Counted from the stretch's first letter, positions 53,066 to 62,771 are shown. The stretch: 64,000 bases of DNA from CBDCUC01 sp965222485 (GCA_965222485.1 CBDCUC010000040.1:1674001-1738000); one strand, 5' to 3'. The notes: generated from the sequence alone by a model not told the origin. Numbers and translations: made by a program.

Positions 53066-53304
53066 TTCTTCTACTTCGGGCTTGATGTCTTTGATATTGG
53101 GTTAGTTCGCTGAGCTATCGCCGTGCGCACAGCTTTGCCAGCCTTAGAGCACTTTAGGGATAGATGGAAGCCGTTCTGTTTGGTGGACGCCTACGCGAAC
53201 GCTCGCCCTACCGTAGGTTCAGGGCGGTATGCGTCGATTGCTGGTGTGAGCGTAGGGACTGTCTTCGGCATTACGTGCTAACAGCAGAGCACGCGGTTGT
53301 AGCT

Positions 53305-53676
53305 TTATGCACTTTTCGCCGTCAGTTCGGCGAACTTGTCCAGCACGGAATGGCGATCGAATGGCTTAAGCAGATAATCGGCAGCACCTTCCTGAATGGC
53401 CAAGGAGATGTCGGCTGGGTTATTTTCCGTTGTGCAGTAGATCACATACGGTTTGGTGCGGCTCGGGATCATTTTGAGCGCGATCAGGAAGTCGTGGCCC
53501 GACATCGATGGTGTGTCCCAATCGAGCAGGATGTAATCCGGCATCGATTCCTGGCAGTGATCGAGACCGTCCTGGCCGGACTCAGCTTCAATAATGTTGA
53601 AGTTCAGCTGTTGAAGAATGTGGCGCGCTACTCTGCGGATGACTTCCGAGTCGTCGACGATCAGGCAATTCGGCAT
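53305..53676 (-). CDS. Single-domain response regulator (CheY/CpdR-like)
   Basis: This is a stand-alone receiver domain of 123 residues without an output domain. The acidic pair is in CLIVDDSEVIRR, the phospho-acceptor aspartate in YILLDWDTPSMSG, the conserved Thr in VIYCTTEN and the Lys in YLLKPFD. It lies downstream of chpT on the same strand, 207 nt away. In alphaproteobacteria ChpT passes phosphate to CtrA and to the receiver CpdR; this protein could be CpdR or another partner. Which one is not decided by sequence. Confidence 0.88.
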   Translation of the reverse strand: MPNCLIVDDSEVIRRVARHILQQLNFNIIEAESGQDGLDHCQESMPDYILLDWDTPSMSGHDFLIALKMIPSRTKPYVIYCTTENNPADISLAIQEGAADYLLKPFDRHSVLDKFAELTAKSA

Positions 53677-53883
53677 CGCGAAATCTCCGTGTATCCGGGC
53701 GCGTTGGCAGGTTTGCGTTGCACTTATTGATCAGGCACGGCGAAGAATATTGTGTGCCTGACCTGCAACATGTGCAGTATTAGCGCAGTAGATTAGCGAC
53801 GGTGTGTTAACGGGACGTTGCCTGCTGTCCGGAATTCGATCCTTGTGGGCGCGTTCAGGTAGGCTCGTGCCTCGGCCGGTGGA

Positions 53884-54528
53884 CTAATTTGTCGAGCGGG
53901 CCGCCAGCAGAATATCATCGCCATCCTTGAGTATCTCAAGACGCATGTCTGCCAGGCCAGCAAGGCGCCACGTGTAGTAGGCCTGAATGGTCAGGGCGTC
54001 GAGTTGCGGCGGATCGACGGCAACAATGAACTCGGTGAGGTGTTGCGGCGGCCTGGCGCCGGTTCCGCGACAACGGATCAAAAAACTTGGATTTTCAACT
54101 GTGCCGGACATCGAGACCTCGATGTCGCCGCCGCGAGGCAACGTCGTCACCGCACAAGGGATCAGGTTAAGCAGAAGCTTGACTTTGTTTTTGACCATGT
54201 GACCAGGGCCAGTGCTCCAGGTCAAAGTGTGTTTGCCCTGGCCAACGAAGCCACGCGAGATCTGTTCTGCTGTCGCAAGATCGATGATCGAGCCTGCCGA
54301 GCCTGCGGCGCCGAATGCGAAACGGGCAAACTGAAGACGGGCGGACGCCTGTTCCGTGACATTGCGAATGACGTCCATGGCATATGATTTGGCGGTTGCA
54401 TCGTCGTCCTCGTCGAGGATTTCTATGCCGTTGTAGATAGCGCCGACCGGACCGATCACGTCATGACAGATCTTGCTTGAGATGAGTGCAGCAAGTTCAA
54501 GATCAGATGGTTCCTCGTTCAGGTTCAT
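53884..54528 (-). CDS. chpT: Histidine phosphotransferase ChpT
   Basis: ChpT relays phosphate from the hybrid kinase CckA to CtrA and CpdR, controlling the cell cycle. The 214-residue protein has a degenerate dimeric histidine-kinase fold: a DHp helix with the phospho-acceptor His in LISSKICHDVIGPVGAIYNGIEIL and a C-terminal CA-like domain that has lost ATP-binding motifs. IRNVTEQASARLQFARFAFG is the second conserved helix. Its presence supports an alphaproteobacterial host. The eipA gene is divergent across 711 nt. Confidence 0.93.
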   Translation of the reverse strand: MNLNEEPSDLELAALISSKICHDVIGPVGAIYNGIEILDEDDDATAKSYAMDVIRNVTEQASARLQFARFAFGAAGSAGSIIDLATAEQISRGFVGQGKHTLTWSTGPGHMVKNKVKLLLNLIPCAVTTLPRGGDIEVSMSGTVENPSFLIRCRGTGARPPQHLTEFIVAVDPPQLDALTIQAYYTWRLAGLADMRLEILKDGDDILLAARSTN

Positions 54529-55161
54529 CTCATTTCCCCGGTTTTTTTGTTCCTGGTGCCATATGGTCGGTACGCAAAACGGGACAGACTATCTTTGTGT
54601 GTCGAGACGCGAATTCTGCGCGTGCTGGTCAGTGGCAATAGTCGCATTCCTGCCGCGACCGGCCGTATCGGCCATAGGCGAAAAGGAATCTGCGAACTGA
54701 ACGGCGGTCTGTTTGAGTGGCTGTTTTTCGCACCGTCCATGCAAACTCGCCTTCGAAAGCCAATTCTAAACAGATTCGGTGAGTTTGATTGTTGATACAC
54801 TTGCAACGGTCGGCGTGCAAAGTGCGTATTTCCGCTTGTTGGCATAAGTGGCATGATTCGCAGTGGATTGTCGGGCGTGGCGATGGATAAATAAGCGCTG
54901 CGGCCACACTCGCACGGCTTGGAATGGCCGTGGCCTTATTGGGCGACGTAATGTCGGCGCCTATCGCACCTGTCCGCGAGTGTGGGTGCTGGGCGGTTTT
55001 TTCTGATCCGTCACGCGTCCACCACGGTGTCACTGCAGCCGGAAAATTTATGGGGTTTGTTGGTGCTTCAAGGCCCCGCGAAATGCGGCGGAACGGACCA
55101 TGTGTTCGCCCCATTGGCGGCGCGGCGCGGCCACACTTTGGTAATAACTTTTGAGCAATGG
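54529..55161. other. Long divergent region between chpT and eipA
   Basis: No gene is convincing here. GGCCAC (54902-54907) and GTGGCC (54930-54935) could pair. The candidate CtrA box lies at its right edge and is listed separately. Confidence 0.35.
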
Positions 55162-55177
55162 TTTATCGAAGATTAAC
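55162..55177 (+). promoter_or_regulatory. Candidate CtrA-binding site upstream of eipA
   Basis: TTTA, 7 nt, TTAAC matches the CtrA consensus TTAA-N7-TTAAC with one mismatch. It lies 63 nt before the eipA start. Brucella eipA is reported to be activated by CtrA, so the site is in the expected place. Confidence 0.5.
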
Positions 55178-55239
55178 GCGTCTTGTGCATGGTTTTTTTG
55201 TGTGCGCGAAAAACGAGAACGATCAAGGACGTCCTTTCG

Positions 55240-56217
55240 ATGCTGCCTTCAATTTCGATTAAAACGCTTGCTGTAGTTGCGCTTGGCACTGCTGGCATAT
55301 GGGGCTCAAGTGGCGACGCCGCGGCAAACGAGAGCCTGACAGCCGTGCCGGAACGGCCACGCGTGACTGCGTCTTCTTCTAGTGATCATGTGGGTGGCCT
55401 GCCTATCCGTTTGGCACAGTATGAAGCCGACGGCTACGATGACAGTTATCGGTCCGACGATCGCTATCGTCCGCTGGACGGATCACGGCGCGATGATGGG
55501 GCATACTCCGGTGATGGATACGGCTCGGGCAGCGCATATAACAGCGGTCCGCCTGTGCGCGACCGTCGTGACAACGGCGGCGAGGCTTATGGCAACGGTG
55601 ACAACTACCAGAGCCCGAACGGGTATGACCGCAACGGTGAGCCGTACCAGTCAAATGGGGCGGCGAGGCCGCGTGGGGAGGATTACGGCGGCTACGATGG
55701 AGCGCCAGACGACAGTTACGCTCGCCGCGACGATGGTACGTATTCCAAGAACGAGATCCTCAATGCGGGCCACCAGTTCTTTGGGTCGTTGAGCCAGGGT
55801 TTGGCGAGTGTGATCGAATACGCTTTCCAGAAATCCGGTAGGCCAAACGGATATATTCTCGGTGAGGATGCCGGCGGTGCATTCGTTGCAGGGCTTCGTT
55901 ACGGTGAAGGCCGGCTGTACACACGCGATGCTGGTACGCACAAAGTTTTCTGGCAGGGCCCCAGTATTGGCTATGATTTTGGAGCGGAAGGCTCGAAGAC
56001 CATGATTCTGGTCTACAATATGCGCAGTCCGTCGGAGATCTATCACCGGTTCGGTGGCGTGCAGGGGTCCGCTTATCTGGTTGGAGGATTTGGCATCCAG
56101 TTTCAGAAGTACGGCGATGTCGTCATGGCTCCAATACGAGCCGGTGTGGGGGTTCGCCTCGGCGCCAATGTGGGGTATTTGAAATACACCCGCTCACCGA
56201 CGTGGAATCCGTTTTAG
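55240..56217 (+). CDS. eipA: Envelope integrity protein EipA (DUF1134)
   Basis: EipA is a periplasmic small beta-barrel protein needed for envelope integrity in Brucella. The ATG at 55240 has AAGGACG 9 nt upstream, giving 325 residues. A signal peptide ends near DAAANE. A long Asp/Gly/Tyr-rich, repetitive linker (about 50-165) follows. The DUF1134 domain begins at EILNAGHQFFGSLSQGLASVIEYAFQKSGRPNGYILGEDAGGAF and runs to the C-terminus (LGANVGYLKYTRSPTWNPF). The domain is well preserved; the linker is unusually long. Confidence 0.93.
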   Translation: MLPSISIKTLAVVALGTAGIWGSSGDAAANESLTAVPERPRVTASSSSDHVGGLPIRLAQYEADGYDDSYRSDDRYRPLDGSRRDDGAYSGDGYGSGSAYNSGPPVRDRRDNGGEAYGNGDNYQSPNGYDRNGEPYQSNGAARPRGEDYGGYDGAPDDSYARRDDGTYSKNEILNAGHQFFGSLSQGLASVIEYAFQKSGRPNGYILGEDAGGAFVAGLRYGEGRLYTRDAGTHKVFWQGPSIGYDFGAEGSKTMILVYNMRSPSEIYHRFGGVQGSAYLVGGFGIQFQKYGDVVMAPIRAGVGVRLGANVGYLKYTRSPTWNPF

Positions 56218-56576
56218 CGGGTGAATTTTCGCCGTCAGGGCCGCCTTCCGTTGGCCGGACAGGCAGTCTATCGCAAATTGTATTGAATGGCGGGTGAATC
56301 CGGCGTTTTTCGCTGTGATTTGTGTCTGCGATAACACGCTGGTTTTGGCGTTCGTGCGGCACGTCGCCCCTTAAATTGGCCGCACTAATGAGGCATTTCG
56401 CAATGCCTGAAACCCTGTGATATACGGGTTGGGAGAGATAGTCGGCGCGGCGACGGCCTTGGGGTGAAACGATCGATGAAGTCCTGGTCCCGCAGCTGCA
56501 AATTGCCGGCAATTTGAACTTGTCCTGCTTAATTGGGGCCAATGCGCCTGGAAAGGCAAACAACGGGGATGCTTGA
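56218..56576. other. Intergenic region between eipA and the coiled-coil gene
   Basis: No gene or strong hairpin is seen in about 360 bases. The GGGG shortly before the downstream GTG is its probable ribosome-binding site. Confidence 0.3.
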
Positions 56577-58442
56577 GTGATCACGATCCAGTCGGTCATG
56601 CTGGCGACGCTCGGGTTCTTCATTGCGGCGCTGGTCGCACTGATTGCGCTGCCGCATTACCGACGCAGGACAGCGCGTCTGACCACCGAGGAACTCAAGC
56701 GGTCGATGCCGTTGACGGAAGCGGAGATCCGCGCCGACAAGGATCGTCTGCGTGCCGAGTACTCCATTCGCATTCATCAGCTTGAGTCCTCGGTTGAGCG
56801 TGGGTCACTGGCGGCGGCGCGGCAAAAGGTTGAGATCAATCGTCGCGATGCGGCAATCAGTGCGCTCGAAGGCGAGCTGACGGGATTGCGAACCTCGCTT
56901 GACGAACATGAGAATGCGCGCCGCGTGCTTGAGCACACGATCATGGACCGGTTGCCGCGCGTCGAGCAACGACTCAGCCAGGCCAAGCGGCTGTTGTTCC
57001 AGCGCGACAGGGAAATTGCACACCTTACGGAGACGGCCGAGAAACAGGCGCAGGCTCTGGAAGAGGCGACCCAGATCAATACGCAGAGCAGGGATGAGGT
57101 GCACCGCTTGACGGCCGCTTTGGCGACGCGCGCTGCGCGTGGCCGCGATGGCATGGGCGACAGCAGGTTTGATGGCGAAGTGGCCTTGCGTTCGGAAATC
57201 GAAGCGCTCAGGGCAAAGACACGGGACCAAGCTGCACTCATCGGACGCCTGCAAGGGTTGATGGCTCGTTCCGGTGTTGCCATTACGGGCCGGCAAACGC
57301 CTGCGGTGGCAGGCTCGAATGGCAGCCTGTCCGGTGCGACAGAAGGAGATGGCGGGTCCATCCTCGGCATCACGCGCGGCGGTGAGGACGAGATCAAGCG
57401 TCTGCGGCAGGATTTGGCGGAAGCGGAAGAGGCCTTGCGTTCGTTGCGCGGTTCGGCGGCGGCTGGTCAGGCCGGCGTATCGTCATTGCAAAGCGAATTG
57501 GAGTCGGTAAACGCAAAAACACGTGATCAGGCGGAAGAAATCGCGAAGCTGAAGGCTGCGCTTAAGACGTATCAGGTTGCCGAAGAAGACAACAAGGGTG
57601 TGGCGGAAAGTAAGCTTGCGTTGAAAGCCCAGCTTTCGTCGGTGAAAGCGCAGGTGGATGAACAGACTGCGACTATCCAGAAATTGCGGGCCGAAGTTGC
57701 CAAGAGCAATGAGCGCCTGGCCCGCCAGGGTGCACACTTCATGGAAGAGATGCGCCGACTTGGCGGTGGTACGCTGCAGACCTCTAGTGTCTCGCGCCGG
57801 CGCACGTCGATGGGTGAAGGTGGTGTTGTTGGAGGTGCCACTACGACATTGGGCCGCCGCTCGTTGAGCGAGCGTATCAGTGCACCGCGAGCGCCGGCGA
57901 ATGATCGGACTGCGTCCGGTGTCGGGGCAGGTAATGCAAACAGTTCGGCCGAACAAGGTAAGGCGAGGCGATCACTTTTTGCGCGTGCGGTCGAGAAGGT
58001 TGGGGCGTCCGGTGTGGCCGGTGGCAGTGTCGCTACCGCTGGCGGTGACGGCGACAGTCTTACCGGTACAGCTGGGGATGGGGGCGATTCAAGGGTTAGC
58101 GGGTTCTTGCGGGCGCTAGACGGGTCGCGTCATGCGTCATCACCTGAGGTTGACAAGAGTGCTGTTGCTCCAAGCGATACAAACGAGGCGGCTAGGGAGC
58201 GCACGCAGGACACAAAGAGTGCCCGCAAGTCCAAGGCGTCCAAGGCAAAAGGTGATGCCAAGGGCCTAGAGGAAGCGGATGCGGTCTCCAGCGTCAAAGC
58301 GGAAAAGACTAACGGTGCAGTGGCTGCATCGGGTGGTGACAGCGGCGATGGGGCAGGCGAGCACGAGCAGGATCAGGCAGCCGCCCGTCCCGGGGGATTA
58401 CTTGAACGCATCACGAGGCTCGATCGCTCAGGAAAATCGTGA
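56577..58442 (+). CDS. Coiled-coil inner-membrane protein of unknown function
   Basis: The product has 621 residues from a GTG start. One N-terminal transmembrane helix (about 5-27) is followed by a conserved-looking block ELKRSMPLTEAEIRADKDRLRAEYSIRIHQLE. Long coiled coils run to about 215 and again about 265-395, with Gly-rich breaks. The last 220 residues are disordered, rich in Ala/Gly/Ser/Asp with Lys patches, ending LLERITRLDRSGKS. Similar proteins occur as hypothetical genes across Hyphomicrobiales. A scaffold or division/envelope role is conceivable but not shown. Confidence 0.82.
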   Translation: MITIQSVMLATLGFFIAALVALIALPHYRRRTARLTTEELKRSMPLTEAEIRADKDRLRAEYSIRIHQLESSVERGSLAAARQKVEINRRDAAISALEGELTGLRTSLDEHENARRVLEHTIMDRLPRVEQRLSQAKRLLFQRDREIAHLTETAEKQAQALEEATQINTQSRDEVHRLTAALATRAARGRDGMGDSRFDGEVALRSEIEALRAKTRDQAALIGRLQGLMARSGVAITGRQTPAVAGSNGSLSGATEGDGGSILGITRGGEDEIKRLRQDLAEAEEALRSLRGSAAAGQAGVSSLQSELESVNAKTRDQAEEIAKLKAALKTYQVAEEDNKGVAESKLALKAQLSSVKAQVDEQTATIQKLRAEVAKSNERLARQGAHFMEEMRRLGGGTLQTSSVSRRRTSMGEGGVVGGATTTLGRRSLSERISAPRAPANDRTASGVGAGNANSSAEQGKARRSLFARAVEKVGASGVAGGSVATAGGDGDSLTGTAGDGGDSRVSGFLRALDGSRHASSPEVDKSAVAPSDTNEAARERTQDTKSARKSKASKAKGDAKGLEEADAVSSVKAEKTNGAVAASGGDSGDGAGEHEQDQAAARPGGLLERITRLDRSGKS

Positions 58443-58574
58443 GCTGACGTAACCGCGGCCAAAATTCATTTCAAATTGGTACTGATTGCGACGCCCGCCC
58501 ACGGTGTTTCGCTTCTGTGCCGCTCGCATGAGCGTAGACACCCACAAGGTACGGCCGTGGCGGGACGTCTACTG

Positions 58575-59591
58575 TCAGTGATAGCCCTCGCCCGGGCGCA
58601 CCTTGCCGCGGAAGGTCCAATAAACGAAAACTGTGTAGCCAAGAATGATCGGCAACATGAGTAATGTTCCGATCAGCATGAAGATTTGGGAACTCGGCGG
58701 TGCTGCTGCTTCCCAAACCGTCAGGCTGGGCGGGATCATGTAGGGCAGGTTGGAGATTGCAAGACCGGCGAACCCTAATAGGAACAACGAGACCGCAGCC
58801 GTAAACGGCGTTGCTTCTGAGGTCTCGTCGTGCAAGGCGCGCCAGCAGGTCCAGGCGGCCAGTGCCGTTAGCAACGGAATAGGTGTGAGGTAGAATAGGT
58901 TTGGCAGCGTGAACCAACGGTCGAAAATGCGTTCATAGGCAAGTGGCGTCCACAAACTAATGATTGCCATTGCAGCAAGCACGATCAGGAGAAGCGTTTT
59001 GGCCTGCTGGCGCGCTTTTACGGCAGTACTACCTTCGGTCTTCATGATGAGCCAGGTGGCGCCGAGAAGCGCATAACCGGCGACCATGGATAAGCCCACA
59101 ACCATTGAGAAGGGTGTAAGCCAGTCGAAGGTTCCGCCCGCGAATGCGTTGTTCTCAACCTTGATGCCATCAAGCAGTCCAGCCAGTACGACGCCCTGCA
59201 TAAACGTTGCTACGATAGACCCCCACGCAAAAGCCAAGTCCCAAAAGGCATGCCGGGGTTTGGCGACCCAGCGGAACTCGAAGGCAACGCCGCGGAAGAC
59301 CAGCGCCAGCAACATGATGATAATCGGTAGGTAAAGTGCCGGCATGATGATCGAGTAAGCGAGTGGAAATGCGACGAAGAGGCCGCCGCCGCCGAGGATC
59401 AGCCACGTCTCGTTACCATCCCAGAACGGAGCTACGGAATTCATCATTACGTCGCGATCCTGCTCGGCGGGCGAGAAGGGGAACAGGATGCCGAGTCCTA
59501 AGTCAAAGCCGTCGAGCACGACGTACATGGCGACGGCGACGCCTAGAATGCATGCCCACACCAAAGGCAACCAATATACAAACGCTTCCAT
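58575..59591 (-). CDS. cydB: Cytochrome bd-type quinol oxidase subunit II (CioB/CydB)
   Basis: This is the second membrane subunit of the bd-type terminal oxidase, 338 residues with about eight helices. The start MEAFVYWLPLVWACILGVAVAMYVVLDGFDLGLG is characteristic, as are APFWDGNETWLILGGGGLFVAFPLAY and the C-terminal GYTVFVYWTFRGKV. The ATG at 59591 is 2 nt after the cydA stop, with GGGGA inside the end of cydA. No cydX or cydDC genes are adjacent. Confidence 0.95.
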   Translation of the reverse strand: MEAFVYWLPLVWACILGVAVAMYVVLDGFDLGLGILFPFSPAEQDRDVMMNSVAPFWDGNETWLILGGGGLFVAFPLAYSIIMPALYLPIIIMLLALVFRGVAFEFRWVAKPRHAFWDLAFAWGSIVATFMQGVVLAGLLDGIKVENNAFAGGTFDWLTPFSMVVGLSMVAGYALLGATWLIMKTEGSTAVKARQQAKTLLLIVLAAMAIISLWTPLAYERIFDRWFTLPNLFYLTPIPLLTALAAWTCWRALHDETSEATPFTAAVSLFLLGFAGLAISNLPYMIPPSLTVWEAAAPPSSQIFMLIGTLLMLPIILGYTVFVYWTFRGKVRPGEGYH

Positions 59592-59593
59592 GA

Positions 59594-61000
59594 TCAATGT
59601 CCCCGTTCGGTTGCTTCACGTGTGGCGTCGGCGGCGCCTGACAGTGGTCTTGAGGGTACGGCAGTGTCCGCACCGTCGGTCGTGACAGACGAGCCTTGCG
59701 GTCCTTTTTCGATGAGGCGATTGATGTAGTAGATGCCCATGGAAAATACGGCTGTGTAGACGACGATGAAGAGGATGAGGCTGGTCAGCACCGCTTCAAA
59801 ACTGACGGGCGAGGCGGCATCCGCGGTTCGCAGGATTCCCGTGGCGAGCCAGGGCTGGCGGCCTGTTTCGGTCACCCACCAGCCGGCAAGAATGGCGATG
59901 AAACCGAGCGGCCAGGTATGCTGTGTTGGCCACAGGTACCAGCGTGCGGTGAAGAGGCTGCCGCGCCACCACAGAAATGCGCCAATAAGGCCGATAGCAA
60001 TCATCACCATGCCAATGCCCACCATGATGCGGAAGGCAAAGAAGACAGGTGTCACTGGTGGCCGGTCTTCCTTGGCGAAGTCTTTTAATCCGGGAAACAG
60101 CCCGTCGATCTTGTGGGTCAGGATCAAGCTCGCCCCACCTGGGATTGCGACTTCATAGTTGTTCGTTTCAGCTTCTTCGTCGGGTAGCGCGAACAGTACG
60201 AGCTTGCCTGGTTTGGACCCATCCCAATGTGCTTCCATGGCAGCGACTTTGGCAGGCTGATGCTCAAGTGTATTGAGGCCATGGGCGTCGCCGATGAAAA
60301 GCTGCAGCGGTGCCAGAATTGCAACCATGCCCAGCCCCATGCGCAGCATGGTCTTGGATTCCTCGACAAAACGCCCGGCGACAAGATAGCGGGCACCGAC
60401 CGCAAGGACGACGAGCGATGTTGTCAGGTACGCGGCCGTAAACATGTGGGCAAACCGGTAAGGAAAACTCGGATTGAATATGATTGCAATCCAATCAACC
60501 GGGTGTGCGATACCGTTGATCATCTCGTGTCCGGTTGGTGTGTGCATCCAACTGTTTGCCGCCAAAATCCAAAATGCTGAGGCGGACGTGCCCACTGCGA
60601 CCAGAACTGCTGCAGTGACATGCAGATTTGGCCCAACCCGATTCCAGCCAAATAGCATGATGCCAAGGAAGGTCGCTTCGAGAAAAAATGCGGTTAGAAC
60701 CTCGTAGCCGATCAAGGGGCCGACGACGGGGCCGACAACGCGGGAAAACCCGCTCCAATTGGTTCCGAACTGATAGGACAGCACAATGCCGGAGACGACG
60801 CCCATGGCGAAGGATACGGCAAATATCTTCGTCCAGAAGCGTGCAAGCCGGTGCAGATGCTCGCGGCCTGTCATGCGCCAGCGAACGAGCAGCGTCGCGA
60901 TAAAGGCTGCGAGGCCAATCGTGAAACTGGGGAAGATTATGTGGAAGGCGACGGTGAATGCGAATTGCGCGCGGGCAAGGAATAACGCGTCGAGGTCCAT
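59594..61000 (-). CDS. cydA: Cytochrome bd-type quinol oxidase subunit I, cyanide-insensitive type (CioA/CydA)
   Basis: This is the heme-bearing subunit that reduces oxygen with quinol. The product is 468 residues from ATG 61000. H20 in AFTVAFHIIFPSF is the expected heme b595 ligand. The Q-loop is short: after DAHGLNTLEHQPAKVAAMEAHWDG the sequence goes quickly to GLKDFAKEDRPP and the next helix. A short Q-loop marks the CIO branch rather than E. coli CydA. GRQPWLATGILRT is the conserved GRQPW motif. CIO enzymes tolerate cyanide and function at various oxygen levels. Confidence 0.95.
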   Translation of the reverse strand: MDLDALFLARAQFAFTVAFHIIFPSFTIGLAAFIATLLVRWRMTGREHLHRLARFWTKIFAVSFAMGVVSGIVLSYQFGTNWSGFSRVVGPVVGPLIGYEVLTAFFLEATFLGIMLFGWNRVGPNLHVTAAVLVAVGTSASAFWILAANSWMHTPTGHEMINGIAHPVDWIAIIFNPSFPYRFAHMFTAAYLTTSLVVLAVGARYLVAGRFVEESKTMLRMGLGMVAILAPLQLFIGDAHGLNTLEHQPAKVAAMEAHWDGSKPGKLVLFALPDEEAETNNYEVAIPGGASLILTHKIDGLFPGLKDFAKEDRPPVTPVFFAFRIMVGIGMVMIAIGLIGAFLWWRGSLFTARWYLWPTQHTWPLGFIAILAGWWVTETGRQPWLATGILRTADAASPVSFEAVLTSLILFIVVYTAVFSMGIYYINRLIEKGPQGSSVTTDGADTAVPSRPLSGAADATREATERGH

Positions 61001-61141
61001 GGGCGATCCATCCAATGTTCAATCGCGCTCATTATGCCCGGCGAATGTTGCCGCGTCGATTGGAAGTTAGGCCGCAGGCTTTATTCTTTATCCGCTCCCG
61101 GTTGGCGGCTCAGCTTGTGGTGGGTCGCTGAGCGTAAAACA

Positions 61142-62695
61142 TCACGCGTGTTCATAGAGTTCACGGTATTTCCGGCGGAGCAGATTTTTCTGCACCTTGC
61201 CCATGGCGTTACGGGGAAGCTCATCGACGAACAAAACCCGCTTGGGTCGTTTGAATGACGCAAGTTCGCCCGTTAGTGCCGCGATGATCGATTGCTCGTC
61301 CATGACTGGGAGCATGTCGATATTAGACCTAAGTACGACAATGGCGGTGACGGCCTCCCCAAGGTCGGTGTGAGGCAGGCCGATTACAGCCGACTCGTCA
61401 ACTGCGGGCAGTTGGTCGATCCTGCTTTCGATTTCCTTAGGGTAGACGTTCAGTCCGCCTGAGATAATCAGGTCCTTGGAACGGCCTACGATGTGCACGT
61501 AGCCCTCGTCGTCTATGCGGCCAAGATCCCCGGTGACGAAAAACCCGTCTGGCCGGAACTCTGCGGCTGTTTTGTCAGGCATTCTCCAATAGCCGGAGAA
61601 GACGTTCGGTCCGCGCACCTCGATCATGCCGACTGTGTTGTTTTGATCTGCAGAGTTTGTGTCAATCACCGCGCCGGTTTCGGGATCTGACAATCGCAGT
61701 TCGATACCCTCAAGCGGTTGGCCGACCGTACCCGCTCGCCGTTCGTTGTCGACAGGGTTGGACGTATTTATTCCCGTTTCGGTCAATCCATAACGTTCGA
61801 CAATGGCGTGCCCGGTTCTTTTTTCGAATTCAGCGTGCGTGGCGGCGAGCAGCGGTGCAGACCCTGAAATAAAGATGCGCATGTCTTTGCATAGCGCCTT
61901 GTCGAACCGGGGGTCGGCGAGTAGGCGCGTGTAAAACGTTGGAACACCCATCATTGCGGTTGCGAAGGGTATGTGTGCCAAGATCTGATCGACGTCGAAT
62001 TTAGGCAGGAAGACCATGCTGCAGCCTGCAAGCATGACGACGTTGGTCGCAACGAATAGTCCGTGCACATGATAGATGGGCAGCGCATGGATAAGGCGGT
62101 CATCACTTGTGAAGCGCCACGCATCCATGAGTGCCTTGGCGTTTGAAGCAAGATTCCGGTGGGTGAGCATGGCACCCTTAGCATTGCCCGTGGTGCCTGA
62201 GGTGTACAGGATTGCAGCAAGATCATCGGGGCCGCGTGGCACATCGACAAAATCTTCGGGCAGCGAACTGGTGCGCTGTGCCCATGTGCCGTCGCGGGAA
62301 AGCCCGAGTGTCTCAAAGTGAGCGGTTTGGGTGTGCCGGATAACATCTGCCAATTCGTCGCCTTGTTCAGGGCGTGCAACGAATACCGTGGGTTCGGCGT
62401 CCTTTATAAAATATTCTAATTCGGCCGGGGTGTAGGCGGTATTGAGAGGCAAGTAGACGGCGCCGGAACGAACGCAAGCGAGGTAGAGAGCGAGGGCTTC
62501 TGGTGACTTTTCGACTTGCACTGCAACACGGTCACCGGGCTTTACGCCTAGTGAGCTGAGCACATTAGCGTAGCGACCCGACAGGTTCGATAGGTCGCGA
62601 TAGCTGAGTGTGCGTCCGTCCGGTGTTTCTAGAAATGGGCGTGACAGATCGTTCCAGTTTGCGCGCAAGCGGTCGTAAAGATAATTGGTGCTCAA
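61142..62695 (-). CDS. matB: Malonyl-CoA synthetase (MatB-type acyl-CoA synthetase)
   Basis: This ANL-superfamily enzyme activates malonate or methylmalonate with ATP and CoA. The protein has 517 residues. Motifs: ILYTSGTTGNAKGAMLTHRNL (P-loop), LPIYHVHGLFVATN, ERYGLTETG, the hinge region GDLGRIDDEGYVHIVGRSKDLIISGG and the catalytic lysine in PRNAMGKVQKN. The overall sequence follows the Rhodopseudomonas MatB pattern closely as I remember it (ALYLACVRSGAVYLPLNTAYT, SNPVDNERRAGTVGQPL). matA (decarboxylase) and matC (malonate carrier) are not beside it. It could use related dicarboxylic acids. Confidence 0.88.
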   Translation of the reverse strand: MSTNYLYDRLRANWNDLSRPFLETPDGRTLSYRDLSNLSGRYANVLSSLGVKPGDRVAVQVEKSPEALALYLACVRSGAVYLPLNTAYTPAELEYFIKDAEPTVFVARPEQGDELADVIRHTQTAHFETLGLSRDGTWAQRTSSLPEDFVDVPRGPDDLAAILYTSGTTGNAKGAMLTHRNLASNAKALMDAWRFTSDDRLIHALPIYHVHGLFVATNVVMLAGCSMVFLPKFDVDQILAHIPFATAMMGVPTFYTRLLADPRFDKALCKDMRIFISGSAPLLAATHAEFEKRTGHAIVERYGLTETGINTSNPVDNERRAGTVGQPLEGIELRLSDPETGAVIDTNSADQNNTVGMIEVRGPNVFSGYWRMPDKTAAEFRPDGFFVTGDLGRIDDEGYVHIVGRSKDLIISGGLNVYPKEIESRIDQLPAVDESAVIGLPHTDLGEAVTAIVVLRSNIDMLPVMDEQSIIAALTGELASFKRPKRVLFVDELPRNAMGKVQKNLLRRKYRELYEHA

Positions 62696-62771
62696 GGTGC
62701 TTTACCGAATTTGGCAGCTGCATTCGTCTCGCCTTGCTGCCGCGCTCAGCGCGCGGTCGGAACGTGAGGCG

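Noticed and set aside
54629..55114. 161-codon minus-strand frame upstream of chpT
   Set aside because: Cys/Arg/His-rich random-looking composition with no ribosome-binding site; typical of a non-coding GC-rich region.
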